The notes beneath the pieces are model-generated. The model saw nothing but the letters and a program-made list of their open reading frames with translations. It searched no databases and was not told the origin of the DNA. Below, piece by piece: positions 17,072 to 29,191 of a DNA stretch of 64,000 nucleotides. This DNA comes from DATBHW01 sp035307385 (lineage in GTDB: Bacteria > Chloroflexota > Ktedonobacteria > Ktedonobacterales > DATBGS01), in the NCBI GenBank assembly GCA_035307385.1, contig DATGID010000062.1, positions 198,402 through 262,401 of the forward strand, read 5' to 3'. Each line of letters opens with the position of its first letter. Position 1 is the stretch's first letter. A program made the position numbers and the translations under genes.

Positions 17072-17902
17072 ATGAAGGTGTTCATCTCCACCGATTTTGA
17101 GGGCGTGGCGGGCATCGTGGACTGGGACCAGATTCTGGCAAACGGACGCGACTATGAGATGGGGCGACGCCTGCTCATCAACGAAACCAACGCCGTGATC
17201 GATGGAGCCGCCGAAGCCGGGGCCAGCGAGTTTGTCGTCAACGACTCGCATTCGTTCATGCGCAACATCCCCCCGGCTGAACTACATGGCCGCGCCAGCT
17301 ATATAGCTGGCAAGCACAAGCCGCTCTACATGATGGAGGGGTTAGATCGCTCCTTCGATGCCATTTTCTTTATCGGCTATCACGGCTCCATCGGAGCCAG
17401 CCAGGCCATCTTGAGCCACAGCTATAACCCGCGCGCCGTCTGGGAGGTCAAAATCAACGGGCGCGTCGTGGGCGAAACCGCGCTCAATGCCCTGGTGGCG
17501 GCCCATTTTGGCGTGCCCATCGTCCTGGTGACCGGCGATCAGGTCACCGCCAGAGAGGCCCGCGAAGCACTGCCCACCGTGGAATGTGTGGTCGTCAAAG
17601 AATCCATCACGCGCTACGCCGCCAACAATCTGCATCCAGAGGTCGCCTGCGAGCGGCTGCGCGCAGGGGCCATACATGCTATCCAAAATCTGGCAAGCCA
17701 CAAGCCGCCCGCCTTCGATCAGCCGGTGCGCGTCGAAGTCACCTTCCTGACCGCCGATATGGCCGAATCGGCCACGTGGCTGCGCGGCGTCGAGTTGGTG
17801 GCCGGGCAGACGCGCACCGTCAGCTTCGAAGGCAGCGATATGCTGGCGCTCTTTCGCACCTTCGTTACCATGATACAGTTGACGCGAGCGTTAGTCGAAT
17901 AA
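17072..17902 (+). CDS. dppA: D-aminopeptidase, M55 family (DppA)
   Basis: The 276-residue product aligns by eye with the M55 zinc D-aminopeptidase DppA. The metal and catalytic residues are in the expected places: D8 and E10 (STDFEGVAG), H60 (NDSHS), H104 (GYHGS) and a glutamate near 135 (GRVVGET). DppA of Bacillus releases D-Ala from D-alanyl peptides, probably as part of peptidoglycan recycling. AGGTG lies six bases upstream of ATG 17072. Peptide-uptake genes, which often accompany dppA, are absent, so the substrate could differ. Confidence 0.9.
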   Translation: MKVFISTDFEGVAGIVDWDQILANGRDYEMGRRLLINETNAVIDGAAEAGASEFVVNDSHSFMRNIPPAELHGRASYIAGKHKPLYMMEGLDRSFDAIFFIGYHGSIGASQAILSHSYNPRAVWEVKINGRVVGETALNALVAAHFGVPIVLVTGDQVTAREAREALPTVECVVVKESITRYAANNLHPEVACERLRAGAIHAIQNLASHKPPAFDQPVRVEVTFLTADMAESATWLRGVELVAGQTRTVSFEGSDMLALFRTFVTMIQLTRALVE

Positions 17903-17983
17903 TGTTGTCAGGTTTCACCAGAAAACCCCTGGTCAGAAGACGTGCTTGTGTGCTATCCTTTTGTTGAGGAGGGTTTTGCGACC

Positions 17984-18448
17984 ATGCGCGAACGGTTGCC
18001 ATACCAGAGCCAATCGGCCAAAGATGATAGCATCCTGCGCTTCAATCCCCCTCAGGTGCGCACCATTGCCATACAAGCGCTGGTCATCGTCACCGCCACG
18101 GCGCTCAGCGGCTTGCGCGTCGTCGCAGTGGGCATTTCCGCCTGGTGGTTGGTTCCCCTGGCCTTCGTGCTCTATTCCATGATGCTCTGCATTGACGTTT
18201 CGGTAGAAGTCACCGCGACGGAAATTGCCTTCTGGCCCTGGTTGGGGCAGCTTGCGCGCCTGCCCTGGCAGCAGCGCTATCCCATGTGGGCGCTGGTCGA
18301 CGTGCAGCGTCTGCGCTATGGCAGTCTGCGCCTCGTCTTCATCGCCGGAGGACGCGAGCGCCACATTGTGCTCTGGAGTCTCGGCTTCCCGCCGCGCCAC
18401 ATTCCCGCCTTGCTGCGGGCCATCCAGATCAATCGGACTCCACACTGA
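17984..18448 (+). CDS. Small membrane protein, function unknown
   Basis: I start at ATG 17984 behind GAGGAGGG; upstream codons in the same frame are less likely. The 154 residues contain two adjacent hydrophobic helices (about residues 27-65) and a C-terminal beta-rich stretch (EVTATEIAFWPWLG, then SLRLVFIAGGRERHIVL) that resembles a bacterial PH-like domain by pattern only. I would not name it more precisely. A further 266 bases without recognised sites lie before alaS. Confidence 0.55.
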   Translation: MRERLPYQSQSAKDDSILRFNPPQVRTIAIQALVIVTATALSGLRVVAVGISAWWLVPLAFVLYSMMLCIDVSVEVTATEIAFWPWLGQLARLPWQQRYPMWALVDVQRLRYGSLRLVFIAGGRERHIVLWSLGFPPRHIPALLRAIQINRTPH

Positions 18449-18714
18449 AGTCCTTGAGCAGCAAACCAGACCTGTCCGCCAGGCAGAAAGAGAGAACCAG
18501 CCGCGCGGCCTTGAGGCTGCCCGCCGCGCAAACGCACGCGGCATGTGATATGATGCCGCAAAGACCTGCCCAGACGCAGCAAGAGCAGCGCGCAGCATAT
18601 CGCTTCCAGCGGCGCCAGCCCAAAGCCTTTTGCGGAGCGTAAGCCATCCACCTCACCCTGCGAGCGCGCCAATCTTTCGTCGGTTCATATCTCGCATCAA
18701 TCTGGTAGGAGACC

Positions 18715-21378
<2,664 letters not shown>

Positions 21379-21381
21379 CTG

Positions 21382-23328
21382 ATGGAACAGGTCATTTTCC
21401 TCCATGCTGATGAAGAGGGTGAGGAGACGCTGAACCAGATGCAGCACAGCCTGGCTCAGCGTCTTGTCCTCGTTGCGCCCGCGCACATGGACCGGTTGCG
21501 CCTGAGCCTGCTGTTGCGGCTGGCGCGGCGCTATCTCATTGCCCAGGCCAAAGAGGTCTATCTGGTCAGCGAAGATCGACTGGCGCAGATGTTGGCTGCC
21601 CGCATGGGTTTTGCCGTGGCCGCCACGCTCGATGAATATCGCGGCCTGACCCCAGGTCCGGCCACTCATTCACGAAAACGCACCACGCGCCCTTCGGCGC
21701 GGCTGGTCTTTCCGCCAGCGCCTCCGCCAGCTTCGGCAGCGCCATCCCAGCAGGAAACCGCAGCGCCCAGCCTGGCAGGTGGGCAAACTGCCGCGCCTCC
21801 GGAAAAGCCAGCCGCCAACCTGGAAAAGATGCTCGTGGATGGCTATCTGCCGAACCCGGCAGCCACACCAGACCTGGAAGAAGAGGCAGAGCGGGCAGAG
21901 CGCGAGGAATACGAGCGGCTGCATTACGAAATCGACGAAGAGCAGCAGCCCTCGCGGGCGCAGCAGGAAGCAGAGTCACACGAAGAGCGTATCATTTCCA
22001 GGATTCTTCGTACCAGCCAGCCGGACCTCTTACCGCCAGACGGTGGAACGGAGGGCCAGGCCGAAGATGATCTGCCCGCCTTACCACCCCGTCCAGCGGA
22101 GCAGCGTACAGACACCCCCAGGCCTCCGGAAGATCGGGCGGCCAGAGATGAGTTGCCCGGCAAGGGCCTGGAGGGCAGCTTGCGCCCCATGCACACCATT
22201 GATGAACTGCTGCGCGAACGTGGCCGGGCCGAAGTCTTCGAGTGGTTCGAGCATCAGTCCACCCAAACCGCGAAAACAGGCAGCGCCGCCCGCAGCGCAA
22301 CTGGCCTGGCAACAGCCACGCCCCCACCAGAAATCTCAGCGCCCCCCGCACCCCTTCCTGAAAGTGTTGGGCGGCAATCAACGCGCACAGCGCAGGTGGT
22401 CAAGCCGACTCGCCCCAGGAAACGTATCCAGCTTCGCCCGCCAGGAACGGCGACCTGGCGGCGCGCGGGCGTCATCGTGGCGCTGGCGCTTTCGGTGCTC
22501 ATGATGGGCACTGGCCTGGCCCTCATTCCATCAGCCGAGGTAGACTACCACGAAGAGATCAGCCCCTATAACGAAGCGCTGCTGCTCGATGCCCACCCGG
22601 CTGGATTCCCCCCATGGACCGGAGCAAAGGGCGCTGGGCAGGCGCGCGCCGAAATGGCGCGCTTTGACGGCATCTTGACCGCGCAAGCCCTCGCCACGGG
22701 ACAGCGCACCGCGCCCAATGCGCCTGACCACCTGCTCGCCGTTCCCACACAGGATGATGCCAACCAGGCCGCCAGCCAATTAAGGGCGCAGCTTCAGCAG
22801 TGGGGCGAAAAAGCGTTACACGCCCAGGCAGGACAGGGCGATATCCTGGGGCCAATGCTTTCGGATGAGGAGACTATGGCGTTTCCAGCCGTGGGCACAA
22901 GCCTGCCCGCTGGCGTCTCGCATTTCCAGGTCAGCGTCTCGCTGCACCTGCGCGCCACGCTGGTACTCCGCGCGGCGCTGCTGCAAGCGGCGATGCAGCA
23001 GCTACGCCTGGATGTGAACCGCAAAAAACCGGGCTTTGCGCCTCAGCCTGCGCCAGCGCTGAAGCTGAACATCCTGGGCGTTACGCCTGCCGGACCAGGG
23101 GACCAGCGGTTGGACCTGCTGGTGCGGGTGCAAACCGCTGCCACGATTGGCCCGGCCCTCACGCCAGAGCAGGTGCGCTCTGCCATTGCCGGGTGGGACG
23201 TGCCCGCGGCTGAAGCCTACCTGAACCACCAGCCGGGCATTACTGCTGCCTCCATCAGCATACAGCCCAAATGGCTCAACCGCTTGCCAATTTTCTCAGC
23301 AAGGATTAGAATCAACCTGGAAAGCTGA
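21382..23328 (+). CDS. Single-pass membrane protein with disordered midsection
   Basis: A 648-residue protein starting three bases after alaS. The N-terminal 90 residues form a small folded domain (EQVIFLHADEEGEETL). A long Pro/Glu/Arg-rich disordered region follows (about 95-350), then a single transmembrane helix (about 365-390, VIVALALSVLMMGTGLALI) and a C-terminal domain of roughly 260 residues ending in RLPIFSARIRI. The tail resembles proteins labelled baseplate-J-like in Chloroflexota, but I see no phage context and treat that label as weak. Tight linkage to alaS and ruvX suggests operon membership. Function is unknown. Confidence 0.65.
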   Translation: MEQVIFLHADEEGEETLNQMQHSLAQRLVLVAPAHMDRLRLSLLLRLARRYLIAQAKEVYLVSEDRLAQMLAARMGFAVAATLDEYRGLTPGPATHSRKRTTRPSARLVFPPAPPPASAAPSQQETAAPSLAGGQTAAPPEKPAANLEKMLVDGYLPNPAATPDLEEEAERAEREEYERLHYEIDEEQQPSRAQQEAESHEERIISRILRTSQPDLLPPDGGTEGQAEDDLPALPPRPAEQRTDTPRPPEDRAARDELPGKGLEGSLRPMHTIDELLRERGRAEVFEWFEHQSTQTAKTGSAARSATGLATATPPPEISAPPAPLPESVGRQSTRTAQVVKPTRPRKRIQLRPPGTATWRRAGVIVALALSVLMMGTGLALIPSAEVDYHEEISPYNEALLLDAHPAGFPPWTGAKGAGQARAEMARFDGILTAQALATGQRTAPNAPDHLLAVPTQDDANQAASQLRAQLQQWGEKALHAQAGQGDILGPMLSDEETMAFPAVGTSLPAGVSHFQVSVSLHLRATLVLRAALLQAAMQQLRLDVNRKKPGFAPQPAPALKLNILGVTPAGPGDQRLDLLVRVQTAATIGPALTPEQVRSAIAGWDVPAAEAYLNHQPGITAASISIQPKWLNRLPIFSARIRINLES

Positions 23329-23338
23329 AGGGTGCTTT

Positions 23339-23800
23339 ATGCGACTCATTGGGCTTGATGTCGGCGAAGCGCGGATTGGAGTCGCAGTCAGCGACCCCAC
23401 AGGTACATTGGCGTCGGCGCGCACGGTGCTGGCCCGGCGGCCAGAGGGCGCGGCGTTCCTGGCGCTGCAACGATTGGTAGCAGAGGAAGAAGCCGAAGCC
23501 ATCATTGTGGGCCTGCCGCGCAGCCTCAGCGGTGAACTCCATGGGCAGGCCGCGCTGGTCCAGGAATTTGCGGAACGGCTGCGCCAGGAGGTAGCTGTTC
23601 CAATTCATTTCTGGGATGAGCGGCTCTCCACAGTGGCAGCCGAGCGCGAAATGCGCGCCTCGGGCGCGAAACGCGACAAACGCCGCGCGATGATCGACGC
23701 AGTGGCCGCCGCCATCATTCTGCAAGGGTATCTTGACGCCTCGCGCGCGCAAGCGCCATGGAACGCAGACGGCGAAGCAGGGATGGACGAAGAAGAGTAA
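23339..23800 (+). CDS. ruvX: Holliday junction resolvase-like / pre-16S rRNA nuclease YqgF
   Basis: The 153 residues show the YqgF/RuvX RNase H-like fold: GLDVGEARIGVAVSD at the N-terminus with the first catalytic aspartate, GLPRSLSGE in the middle, and the C-terminal WDERLST and IDAVAAAIILQ segments carrying the other acidic residues. The family processes the 5' end of 16S rRNA and was earlier proposed as a resolvase. It is followed after 14 bases by mltG, a pairing seen in many bacteria. The start ATG 23339 has GAAGGG just upstream. Confidence 0.95.
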   Translation: MRLIGLDVGEARIGVAVSDPTGTLASARTVLARRPEGAAFLALQRLVAEEEAEAIIVGLPRSLSGELHGQAALVQEFAERLRQEVAVPIHFWDERLSTVAAEREMRASGAKRDKRRAMIDAVAAAIILQGYLDASRAQAPWNADGEAGMDEEE

Positions 23801-23814
23801 AGGGTGATTCTGGC

Positions 23815-25089
23815 ATGAAAAAACGACGAGGGCGGCTGGTCGTGATTGTCCTCCTCCTGCTCTTAGCCTGTGGAGGCGCGTTTGGCTTTGGCGCCTGGAC
23901 GGTGGTCTTCAATTTGTTCCAGGCGGCTGGCCCGGCGGATTCGCCACCCGTTACATTTATCATCCACGAAGGCGAAAATACCAGCCAGATTGCCAACGAT
24001 TTGCAGGCCAAAGGGCTGATTCATAATGCGCTGGCTTTCGAGTTGTGGGCACGCTATCAAGGGCTGGATACCAAGCTCCAGGCAGGGTCATATCAACTGA
24101 ATGCCGGAATGACCATCCCCCAGATCGTCGATACGCTGCTGACCGATTCACCAGATGCCATCTGGGCCACCATCCCCGAAGGCTATCGCATTATTCAGAT
24201 GGCTTCGGCCTTTGCTGCCAAAGAAGAACTGGTTGATTTCAAGGCCAGCGAGTTCATCCAGATCGCCCAGACAGGCCGTTATACGAATGCCAACGGCAAA
24301 ACCGTCTTGCTGGCCTCGCAATACTGGTTCCTGAATTATGACCCGCAGGGCACGCAGGGCGGCGCGCCCAACAGCATCAAATGTTCGGCTGCCTGCGATG
24401 GCGCGCTGGAGGGCTATCTCTTCCCCAACACCTATCTGGTGGACCTGAACGCCCACGCCTCCGATGTCATTCAGGAGATGCTCAACCTGTTTGGCGAACA
24501 GCTTTGCCCTGGACCAACTAACCAGCCGGATATATACCTGGCAAACGAACAACAGTGCGAGGCGCACGGGGCCATTCTCAATCAGACCACGAAGCAAACC
24601 ATCTTTGACCTGCTGCAAAAAGATTACGGCAACACCGACAGCAAGACCATGGCCGATAAACTGCGCCACGCGCTGACGCTTGGCTCCATCGTCGAACGCG
24701 AAGCGCGCACCCACGCAGACCGGCAGGGCATCGCCTCCGTCTACTATAAGCGCTATCGCGTCAGCACCGGCGAGTTGACGCCGCCCGAAGATGGGCTGGC
24801 GCTCTTCCAGGCTGACCCGACCTTGCAATACTGGCTGGGCACGAACCAGACTCCCTGGCCGGTCTTGCAGCAAGGCGGCAACCAATATGCAACCAACCCC
24901 TACGACACCTATCAGGTCGAAGGCTTGCCACCAAGTCCGATTTGCAGCCCGGGCCTCGATGCGCTTACCCAGGCTATCAATCCGCCAAACACACCGTACT
25001 TTTATTTCATCGCGGGCAACGACGGCAAAACACACTACGCCAGCAACTATCAGGAGCAGCAGCAGAACATCCAGCAATACGGTCAGTGA
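23815..25089 (+). CDS. mltG: Endolytic murein transglycosylase MltG
   Basis: Starting at ATG 23815 this gives 424 residues: a short basic tail, one membrane helix (about residues 9-30), a LysM-like region (TFIIHEGENTSQIANDL), and the YceG/MltG catalytic domain. The catalytic glutamate is about residue 294 in SIVEREA, and the family's ADPTLQY segment is present. MltG cuts nascent peptidoglycan strands and sets glycan length in the inner membrane. An insert of about 60 residues with two cysteines (CSAACDGALEGYLFPNTY region) precedes the catalytic part. An in-frame start at 23758 would overlap ruvX and is less likely. Confidence 0.93.
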   Translation: MKKRRGRLVVIVLLLLLACGGAFGFGAWTVVFNLFQAAGPADSPPVTFIIHEGENTSQIANDLQAKGLIHNALAFELWARYQGLDTKLQAGSYQLNAGMTIPQIVDTLLTDSPDAIWATIPEGYRIIQMASAFAAKEELVDFKASEFIQIAQTGRYTNANGKTVLLASQYWFLNYDPQGTQGGAPNSIKCSAACDGALEGYLFPNTYLVDLNAHASDVIQEMLNLFGEQLCPGPTNQPDIYLANEQQCEAHGAILNQTTKQTIFDLLQKDYGNTDSKTMADKLRHALTLGSIVEREARTHADRQGIASVYYKRYRVSTGELTPPEDGLALFQADPTLQYWLGTNQTPWPVLQQGGNQYATNPYDTYQVEGLPPSPICSPGLDALTQAINPPNTPYFYFIAGNDGKTHYASNYQEQQQNIQQYGQ

Positions 25090-25180
25090 GGAGCGCTGAT
25101 CGCTCGATAAGCCAGGGCTACGCACAGACGCAGCACCACGTGGGGTGGGGCAATTTGAATCAGGGAGAAGAGTAACACGT

Positions 25181-26044
25181 ATGGATTGGATCAGAGCGCT
25201 CTTTCTTGCCGTCTTACAAGGCATCACCGAACCTTTTCCGGTAAGCAGCCTGGGCCATACCGTCGTCATTCCTGGCGCGCTCGGCTGGGGCGATCTGCTG
25301 AATAGTCAGGCGTTTTTGCCCCTGGTCGTCACCCTCCATCTGGGCACCGCCTCGGCGCTGCTCATCTTTTTCTGGCGCGATTGGCGCGACATCATCAGCG
25401 CATTCATTCGCGTGGTGGCAAGACGCAAGGTGGGAACGGACCCCAACGAGCGCCTTTCCTGGCTGATTGTGGTGGGAACGATTCCGGCAGGCTTGATCGG
25501 CCTGATCTTGCAAAATCCGCTCACATCGTTGTTTTCCATCCCCGAACTTGCCGCCGTCTTTCTCGTGCTGAACGGCTCTATCCTCTTTCTGGGGGAGCTG
25601 CTGCGCAGGCGCGCCGAGCCGAAAACCCTGGAGCGCCAGAAGCAAGAAATGGTCTTCAAGGACTTACACCAGCTTACCTGGAAAGACGCTTTGTTCATCG
25701 GAGCCATGCAATCGCTGGCCCTGATTCCGGGCATCTCGCGCTCTGGCGTCACGATGGTTGCCGGTCTTTCCCAGGGCTTATCCCACAAAGCCGCGGCGCG
25801 GTTTGCCTTTCTGCTTGCCACGCCGCTTATTCTGGCGGCAGGCGTGCTGGAAGTGCCCAAACTGTTTGGGAACACCCAGGCGCTGCTGATTGCCGTCGTG
25901 GGCGGCGTCGTCGCTGGCCTTGCCGCCTATCTCAGCACGCGCTTTTTGATGCGCTATTTTGAGCTTGGCCGCCTGGACCCTTTTGCTTTCTATTGTTGGG
26001 GCGTCGGCCTGCTGGCAATCATACTCTTTTTCTGGCGCGGATAG
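25181..26044 (+). CDS. uppP: Undecaprenyl-diphosphatase UppP (BacA)
   Basis: The 287-residue integral membrane protein starts at ATG 25181 behind AGGGAGAAG. It carries both UppP signature loops: GITEPFPVSSLGH near residue 15 (E and S/H catalytic residues) and PGISRSGVTM near residue 180. It recycles the undecaprenyl carrier used for cell-wall and polysaccharide synthesis. The EPFPVSSLGH version, with Pro in place of the common Leu, occurs in a subset of the family. It is placed behind mltG, consistent with a peptidoglycan theme, and ahead of a two-gene membrane/sensor pair. Confidence 0.95.
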   Translation: MDWIRALFLAVLQGITEPFPVSSLGHTVVIPGALGWGDLLNSQAFLPLVVTLHLGTASALLIFFWRDWRDIISAFIRVVARRKVGTDPNERLSWLIVVGTIPAGLIGLILQNPLTSLFSIPELAAVFLVLNGSILFLGELLRRRAEPKTLERQKQEMVFKDLHQLTWKDALFIGAMQSLALIPGISRSGVTMVAGLSQGLSHKAAARFAFLLATPLILAAGVLEVPKLFGNTQALLIAVVGGVVAGLAAYLSTRFLMRYFELGRLDPFAFYCWGVGLLAIILFFWRG

Positions 26045-26102
26045 CCGCTAGATGGGCACCATCAGATTGAAGAGGTAACAGCAAAAGAAAGGGGGCTGCC
26101 GT

Positions 26103-26384
26103 ATGCGGAGTCTTGGTATGTTTATCGTGGTCGTCCTGGTGGCGATTGCCTGCGCGGGCATCGGGGTCTATTATCTCATCCCCAATATTCCCCATATCCT
26201 CTTCTTCAGCATCAGCGGCAACCCCAACACCTATCATCTGAAGCACGCGCTGGTCTTTTTTGGGCTGTCCGTGCTGGCGCTGCTGGCCGTGCGCTATGTC
26301 CAGCCGCTGCCCACCGAGAAAATGAAAACTAAACGCCTTGTAGAATCGACAGCCCAGCCACCGGAGCCACGCAAAAAGCGATGA
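26103..26384 (+). CDS. Small membrane protein coupled to a histidine kinase
   Basis: This 93-residue protein from ATG 26103 (AAAGGGGG upstream) has two hydrophobic helices (about residues 3-30 and 46-66) and a basic C-terminal tail. Its TGA overlaps the ATG of the histidine kinase by four bases (ATGA), so the two are translationally coupled. It could be a membrane partner or sensor for the kinase, which has no membrane segment of its own. No family is recognised. Confidence 0.6.
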   Translation: MRSLGMFIVVVLVAIACAGIGVYYLIPNIPHILFFSISGNPNTYHLKHALVFFGLSVLALLAVRYVQPLPTEKMKTKRLVESTAQPPEPRKKR

Positions 26385-27787
26385 TGGACAAATCACTCGA
26401 ATCCTCTCAGCCCATGCAAGCAGATGATTATGCCTATCTGCTGAACGAGTGTGACCGCTTGCAGCGCCAGAATGAACTGCTGCGCGAGCAAATGCGGGCG
26501 CTGCTCGTCTTGCAGAGCATCGCCAACGCGCTCAACGCCGAACTGGACTTGCCGCGCCTGCTCCGGCAAGTCACCGAGGCCGCGCTGCGGCTGGTCGTCT
26601 GTTCCGCCAGCGCCCTGCTCATTCTGGACCAGACCACCGAATCGCTCGCGGTGGAGGCGTTGGAACGCACCGGCGGCAACCGCGCCGCCCCAGCCAATGG
26701 CACATCGCTGCTGGCCTCCTTTGCGGCAAGTCCCAACAGTCTGTTGGCCCCCAGGACGCAGCGCCAGGGACCGGAGGACAGCGCCGTTAGCGCCAAACCC
26801 CAGGCCCAGGGGCCGCAAGCGCGCAAAACGCTGCTGCTCGGCCAGGGAATTGCGGGATGGGTAGCTGGCAACGCCGTTGCGGTTATCGTCAATGAAGTGG
26901 GAGGCGATTCGCGTTTTTCGCCGGAGCAGATCAGCGTGGATACCGAGATGCTGGGCGTCAAGCCCACCGCGATTGCCTGCGTGCCGCTGGTCTTCAAAGG
27001 GCGCGTCATCGGCGTATTGGAAACAGCGCATACCTCCAGCCAGGGCGGGTTCGATGCGCGCGACCTCGATCTGCTGCGCACGCTGGCCGCCCAGGCGGCC
27101 ACAGCCGTCGCCAATTCGCGGCTGTATCAGGAATTGCGCGCCGAACGCGACCAGATCATCAGCGTGCAGGAAGATTTGCGCAAACGCCTGGCCCGCGACT
27201 TGCATGATGGACCCGCCCAGGTTCTTGCTTCCATTGCCATGCGTCTTGATTTTGCGCGCAAGCTGCTCATCCACGAGCCAGAAAAAGTCGATGAAGAACT
27301 GCGCGGGGTCGGGGAACAGGTGACTCGCGTCACGCGCGACGTGCGTGATATGCTCTTTGACCTGCGTCCCCTGGTGCTCGAATCTGAAGGGTTGGCGGTG
27401 GCCCTGGAACGATTTTTGGAGCGTTTCAAATCGCTGGGGGGTCCGAAGATGCACCTGCTCGGCGAGTATCAACAGCGGCTCCCCTATCAGACCGAGGCAA
27501 CCGTCTTTGCCATCACGCAGGAAGCGGTGAATAATGTTCTGAAACATGCCAGAGCGCGTAACTGCTGGATTGAGATACAGGAGGAACCGCGTGCCCTGAT
27601 CATCAAAGTCCGCGACGATGGCGTCGGCTTTGACGTTCAGGCCGTCAGACAGAACTATGCGCAGCGTGGAAGTTGGGGGTTGCTGAATATGCGCGAGCGG
27701 GCAGCCCTGGTGGATGGAATCCTCTCTTTCCACTCTCAGCCCGGCGGGGGCAGCATCATCTCACTGACCGTACCCAAATCAAGCTAA
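26381..27787 (+). CDS. GAF-domain histidine kinase (NarL/LiaS type)
   Basis: The 468-residue soluble kinase begins with a coiled-coil (about residues 15-45), followed by a GAF domain (about 48-245, with an insert around 110-150). The HisKA_3 phosphoacceptor helix follows (ARDLHDGPAQVLASIAMRLD, histidine about residue 275), then a HATPase_c domain with N-box (ITQEAVNNVLKHA), G1 (DDGVGFD) and G2 (GSWGLLNMRERA). GAF input suggests sensing of a small molecule, redox state or light. The cognate NarL-type regulator is not adjacent, so this is an orphan kinase; the small membrane protein overlapping its start may recruit it to the membrane. Confidence 0.9.
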   Translation: MMDKSLESSQPMQADDYAYLLNECDRLQRQNELLREQMRALLVLQSIANALNAELDLPRLLRQVTEAALRLVVCSASALLILDQTTESLAVEALERTGGNRAAPANGTSLLASFAASPNSLLAPRTQRQGPEDSAVSAKPQAQGPQARKTLLLGQGIAGWVAGNAVAVIVNEVGGDSRFSPEQISVDTEMLGVKPTAIACVPLVFKGRVIGVLETAHTSSQGGFDARDLDLLRTLAAQAATAVANSRLYQELRAERDQIISVQEDLRKRLARDLHDGPAQVLASIAMRLDFARKLLIHEPEKVDEELRGVGEQVTRVTRDVRDMLFDLRPLVLESEGLAVALERFLERFKSLGGPKMHLLGEYQQRLPYQTEATVFAITQEAVNNVLKHARARNCWIEIQEEPRALIIKVRDDGVGFDVQAVRQNYAQRGSWGLLNMRERAALVDGILSFHSQPGGGSIISLTVPKSS

Positions 27788-27836
27788 GGCAATCATAAAG
27801 AATCTTCTGCCCGCAGAGAGGAAATGAGAAACAGCA

Positions 27837-29174
27837 ATGAGCGACGGACGTTATGGATTAGCCGTTTCCCCAGAAAATACCGTGTTTGTCTCGCTCTGTT
27901 TTGAAGGCCCAGATGTCTATTCCACCGCTGGTGGCCTGGGAACGCGCGTGACCGAACTAACCGAGACGCTGGCCGAACTGGGCTATACCACCCACCTGAT
28001 CTTTGTAGGCGACCCCACCAAACCGGCCACCGAAGAGCGCATCAACGGCAAGCTGATTCTGAAACGTTGGAGCCAGTGGATCAGCAAATACTACCTGAGC
28101 GGCGTCTATGACGGCGAAGACGCCAAAATCTACGACTATAACGAAAGCGTCCCCCCGCATGTGTATAAAGAGATCGTCGAGCCTGCCGTCAGCCAGGGCA
28201 AGCTGGTCGTCATCATGGGCGAAGACTGGCATACCGCCGAAGTCATGAGCCGCATTTCCGATCTGCTGCATTGGCATAACCTGCGGCATCGCGTCTTGAT
28301 GGTCTGGAATATCAACAGCCTGATGTCGCTGCATCGCATCAACTGGGGACGCCTGGGCTACAGCAGCACCATTCTCACCGTCAGCCGCTATATGAAACAT
28401 CGCCTCTGGGCCTATGGTGTCAATCCGCTGGTCGTGCCCAACGGCATCCCCAGGCGTTTTCTGGAGCCGGTCGATGAAAAACGGCATCAGCAGCTTCGCC
28501 AGATCGCCCAGCTTGGCAATCCCGAGCGACTGGTGCTCTTCAAGATTGGCCGCTTCGACCCCGACAAGCGCTGGATGATGGCCGTTGAAGCTGCCGCGCG
28601 CCTGAAATGGAGCGGCCAACCCGTCACCATGATTATTCGCGGCGGCATCGAGCCACACGGCGGCGAAGTCCTCAACCACGCCCGCCATCTGGGGCTGGTG
28701 GTGCGCGATGTCGGCGCTTCGCGCCCATCCATCGACGATTGCTTCCAATTGCTGGCGCAAAGCGGCGAAGCGGATATCTACAACCTGCGCTTCTTTGTGC
28801 CGGAAGAGTTCGTGCGCATCTGCTATCGCGGCGCTGACGCGGTGCTTGCCAACAGCGGCCACGAGCCATTTGGCCTGGTGGGGCTGGAGGTCATGGCCGC
28901 GCGGGGCGTCGCCTTCACCGGCTCGACCGGCGAAGATTACGCCGTCTCCTTTGAAAACGCGATTGCCCTCGAAACGGACGATCCCGACGAAATCGTCGGC
29001 TATCTGCTCTATCTGCAACAGCACCGCGACGAGCTAGAGAAAATCCGCGAGACCGGGCATCAAACGGCGCGCGCCTTTGTCTGGGAAGAAGCGATTGACA
29101 ACCTGATAGGAAAGCTGGGGTATCTGGCCCGCAAGCAGAGCCTGGTGTTGGACCAACCAGCAGCTATTCGATAG
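27837..29174 (+). CDS. GT4-family glycosyltransferase, starch-synthase-like
   Basis: A 445-residue GT-B enzyme. The N-terminal half contains the GGLGTRVTELTETLAELGY motif of glycogen/starch synthase-like GT4 proteins and the SLHRINWGRL region; the C-terminal half has a KIGRFDPDKRW donor-binding loop and an E-x7-E motif (EPFGLVGLE). It likely builds or extends an alpha-glucan. A GH57 enzyme follows after 17 bases, and such pairs occur in prokaryotic glycogen or alpha-glucan metabolism. Which polymer is made cannot be told from sequence. The start ATG 27837 lies 15 bases after GAGAGG. Confidence 0.88.
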   Translation: MSDGRYGLAVSPENTVFVSLCFEGPDVYSTAGGLGTRVTELTETLAELGYTTHLIFVGDPTKPATEERINGKLILKRWSQWISKYYLSGVYDGEDAKIYDYNESVPPHVYKEIVEPAVSQGKLVVIMGEDWHTAEVMSRISDLLHWHNLRHRVLMVWNINSLMSLHRINWGRLGYSSTILTVSRYMKHRLWAYGVNPLVVPNGIPRRFLEPVDEKRHQQLRQIAQLGNPERLVLFKIGRFDPDKRWMMAVEAAARLKWSGQPVTMIIRGGIEPHGGEVLNHARHLGLVVRDVGASRPSIDDCFQLLAQSGEADIYNLRFFVPEEFVRICYRGADAVLANSGHEPFGLVGLEVMAARGVAFTGSTGEDYAVSFENAIALETDDPDEIVGYLLYLQQHRDELEKIRETGHQTARAFVWEEAIDNLIGKLGYLARKQSLVLDQPAAIR

Positions 29175-29191
29175 ATCGAGAGGAAACGCGG

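Noticed and set aside
18449..18714. T-box or riboswitch upstream of alaS
   Set aside because: No T-box sequence or matching structure could be recognised.
21382..23328. Phage baseplate protein
   Set aside because: Only a weak C-terminal resemblance, one membrane helix and housekeeping neighbours; no phage genes nearby.
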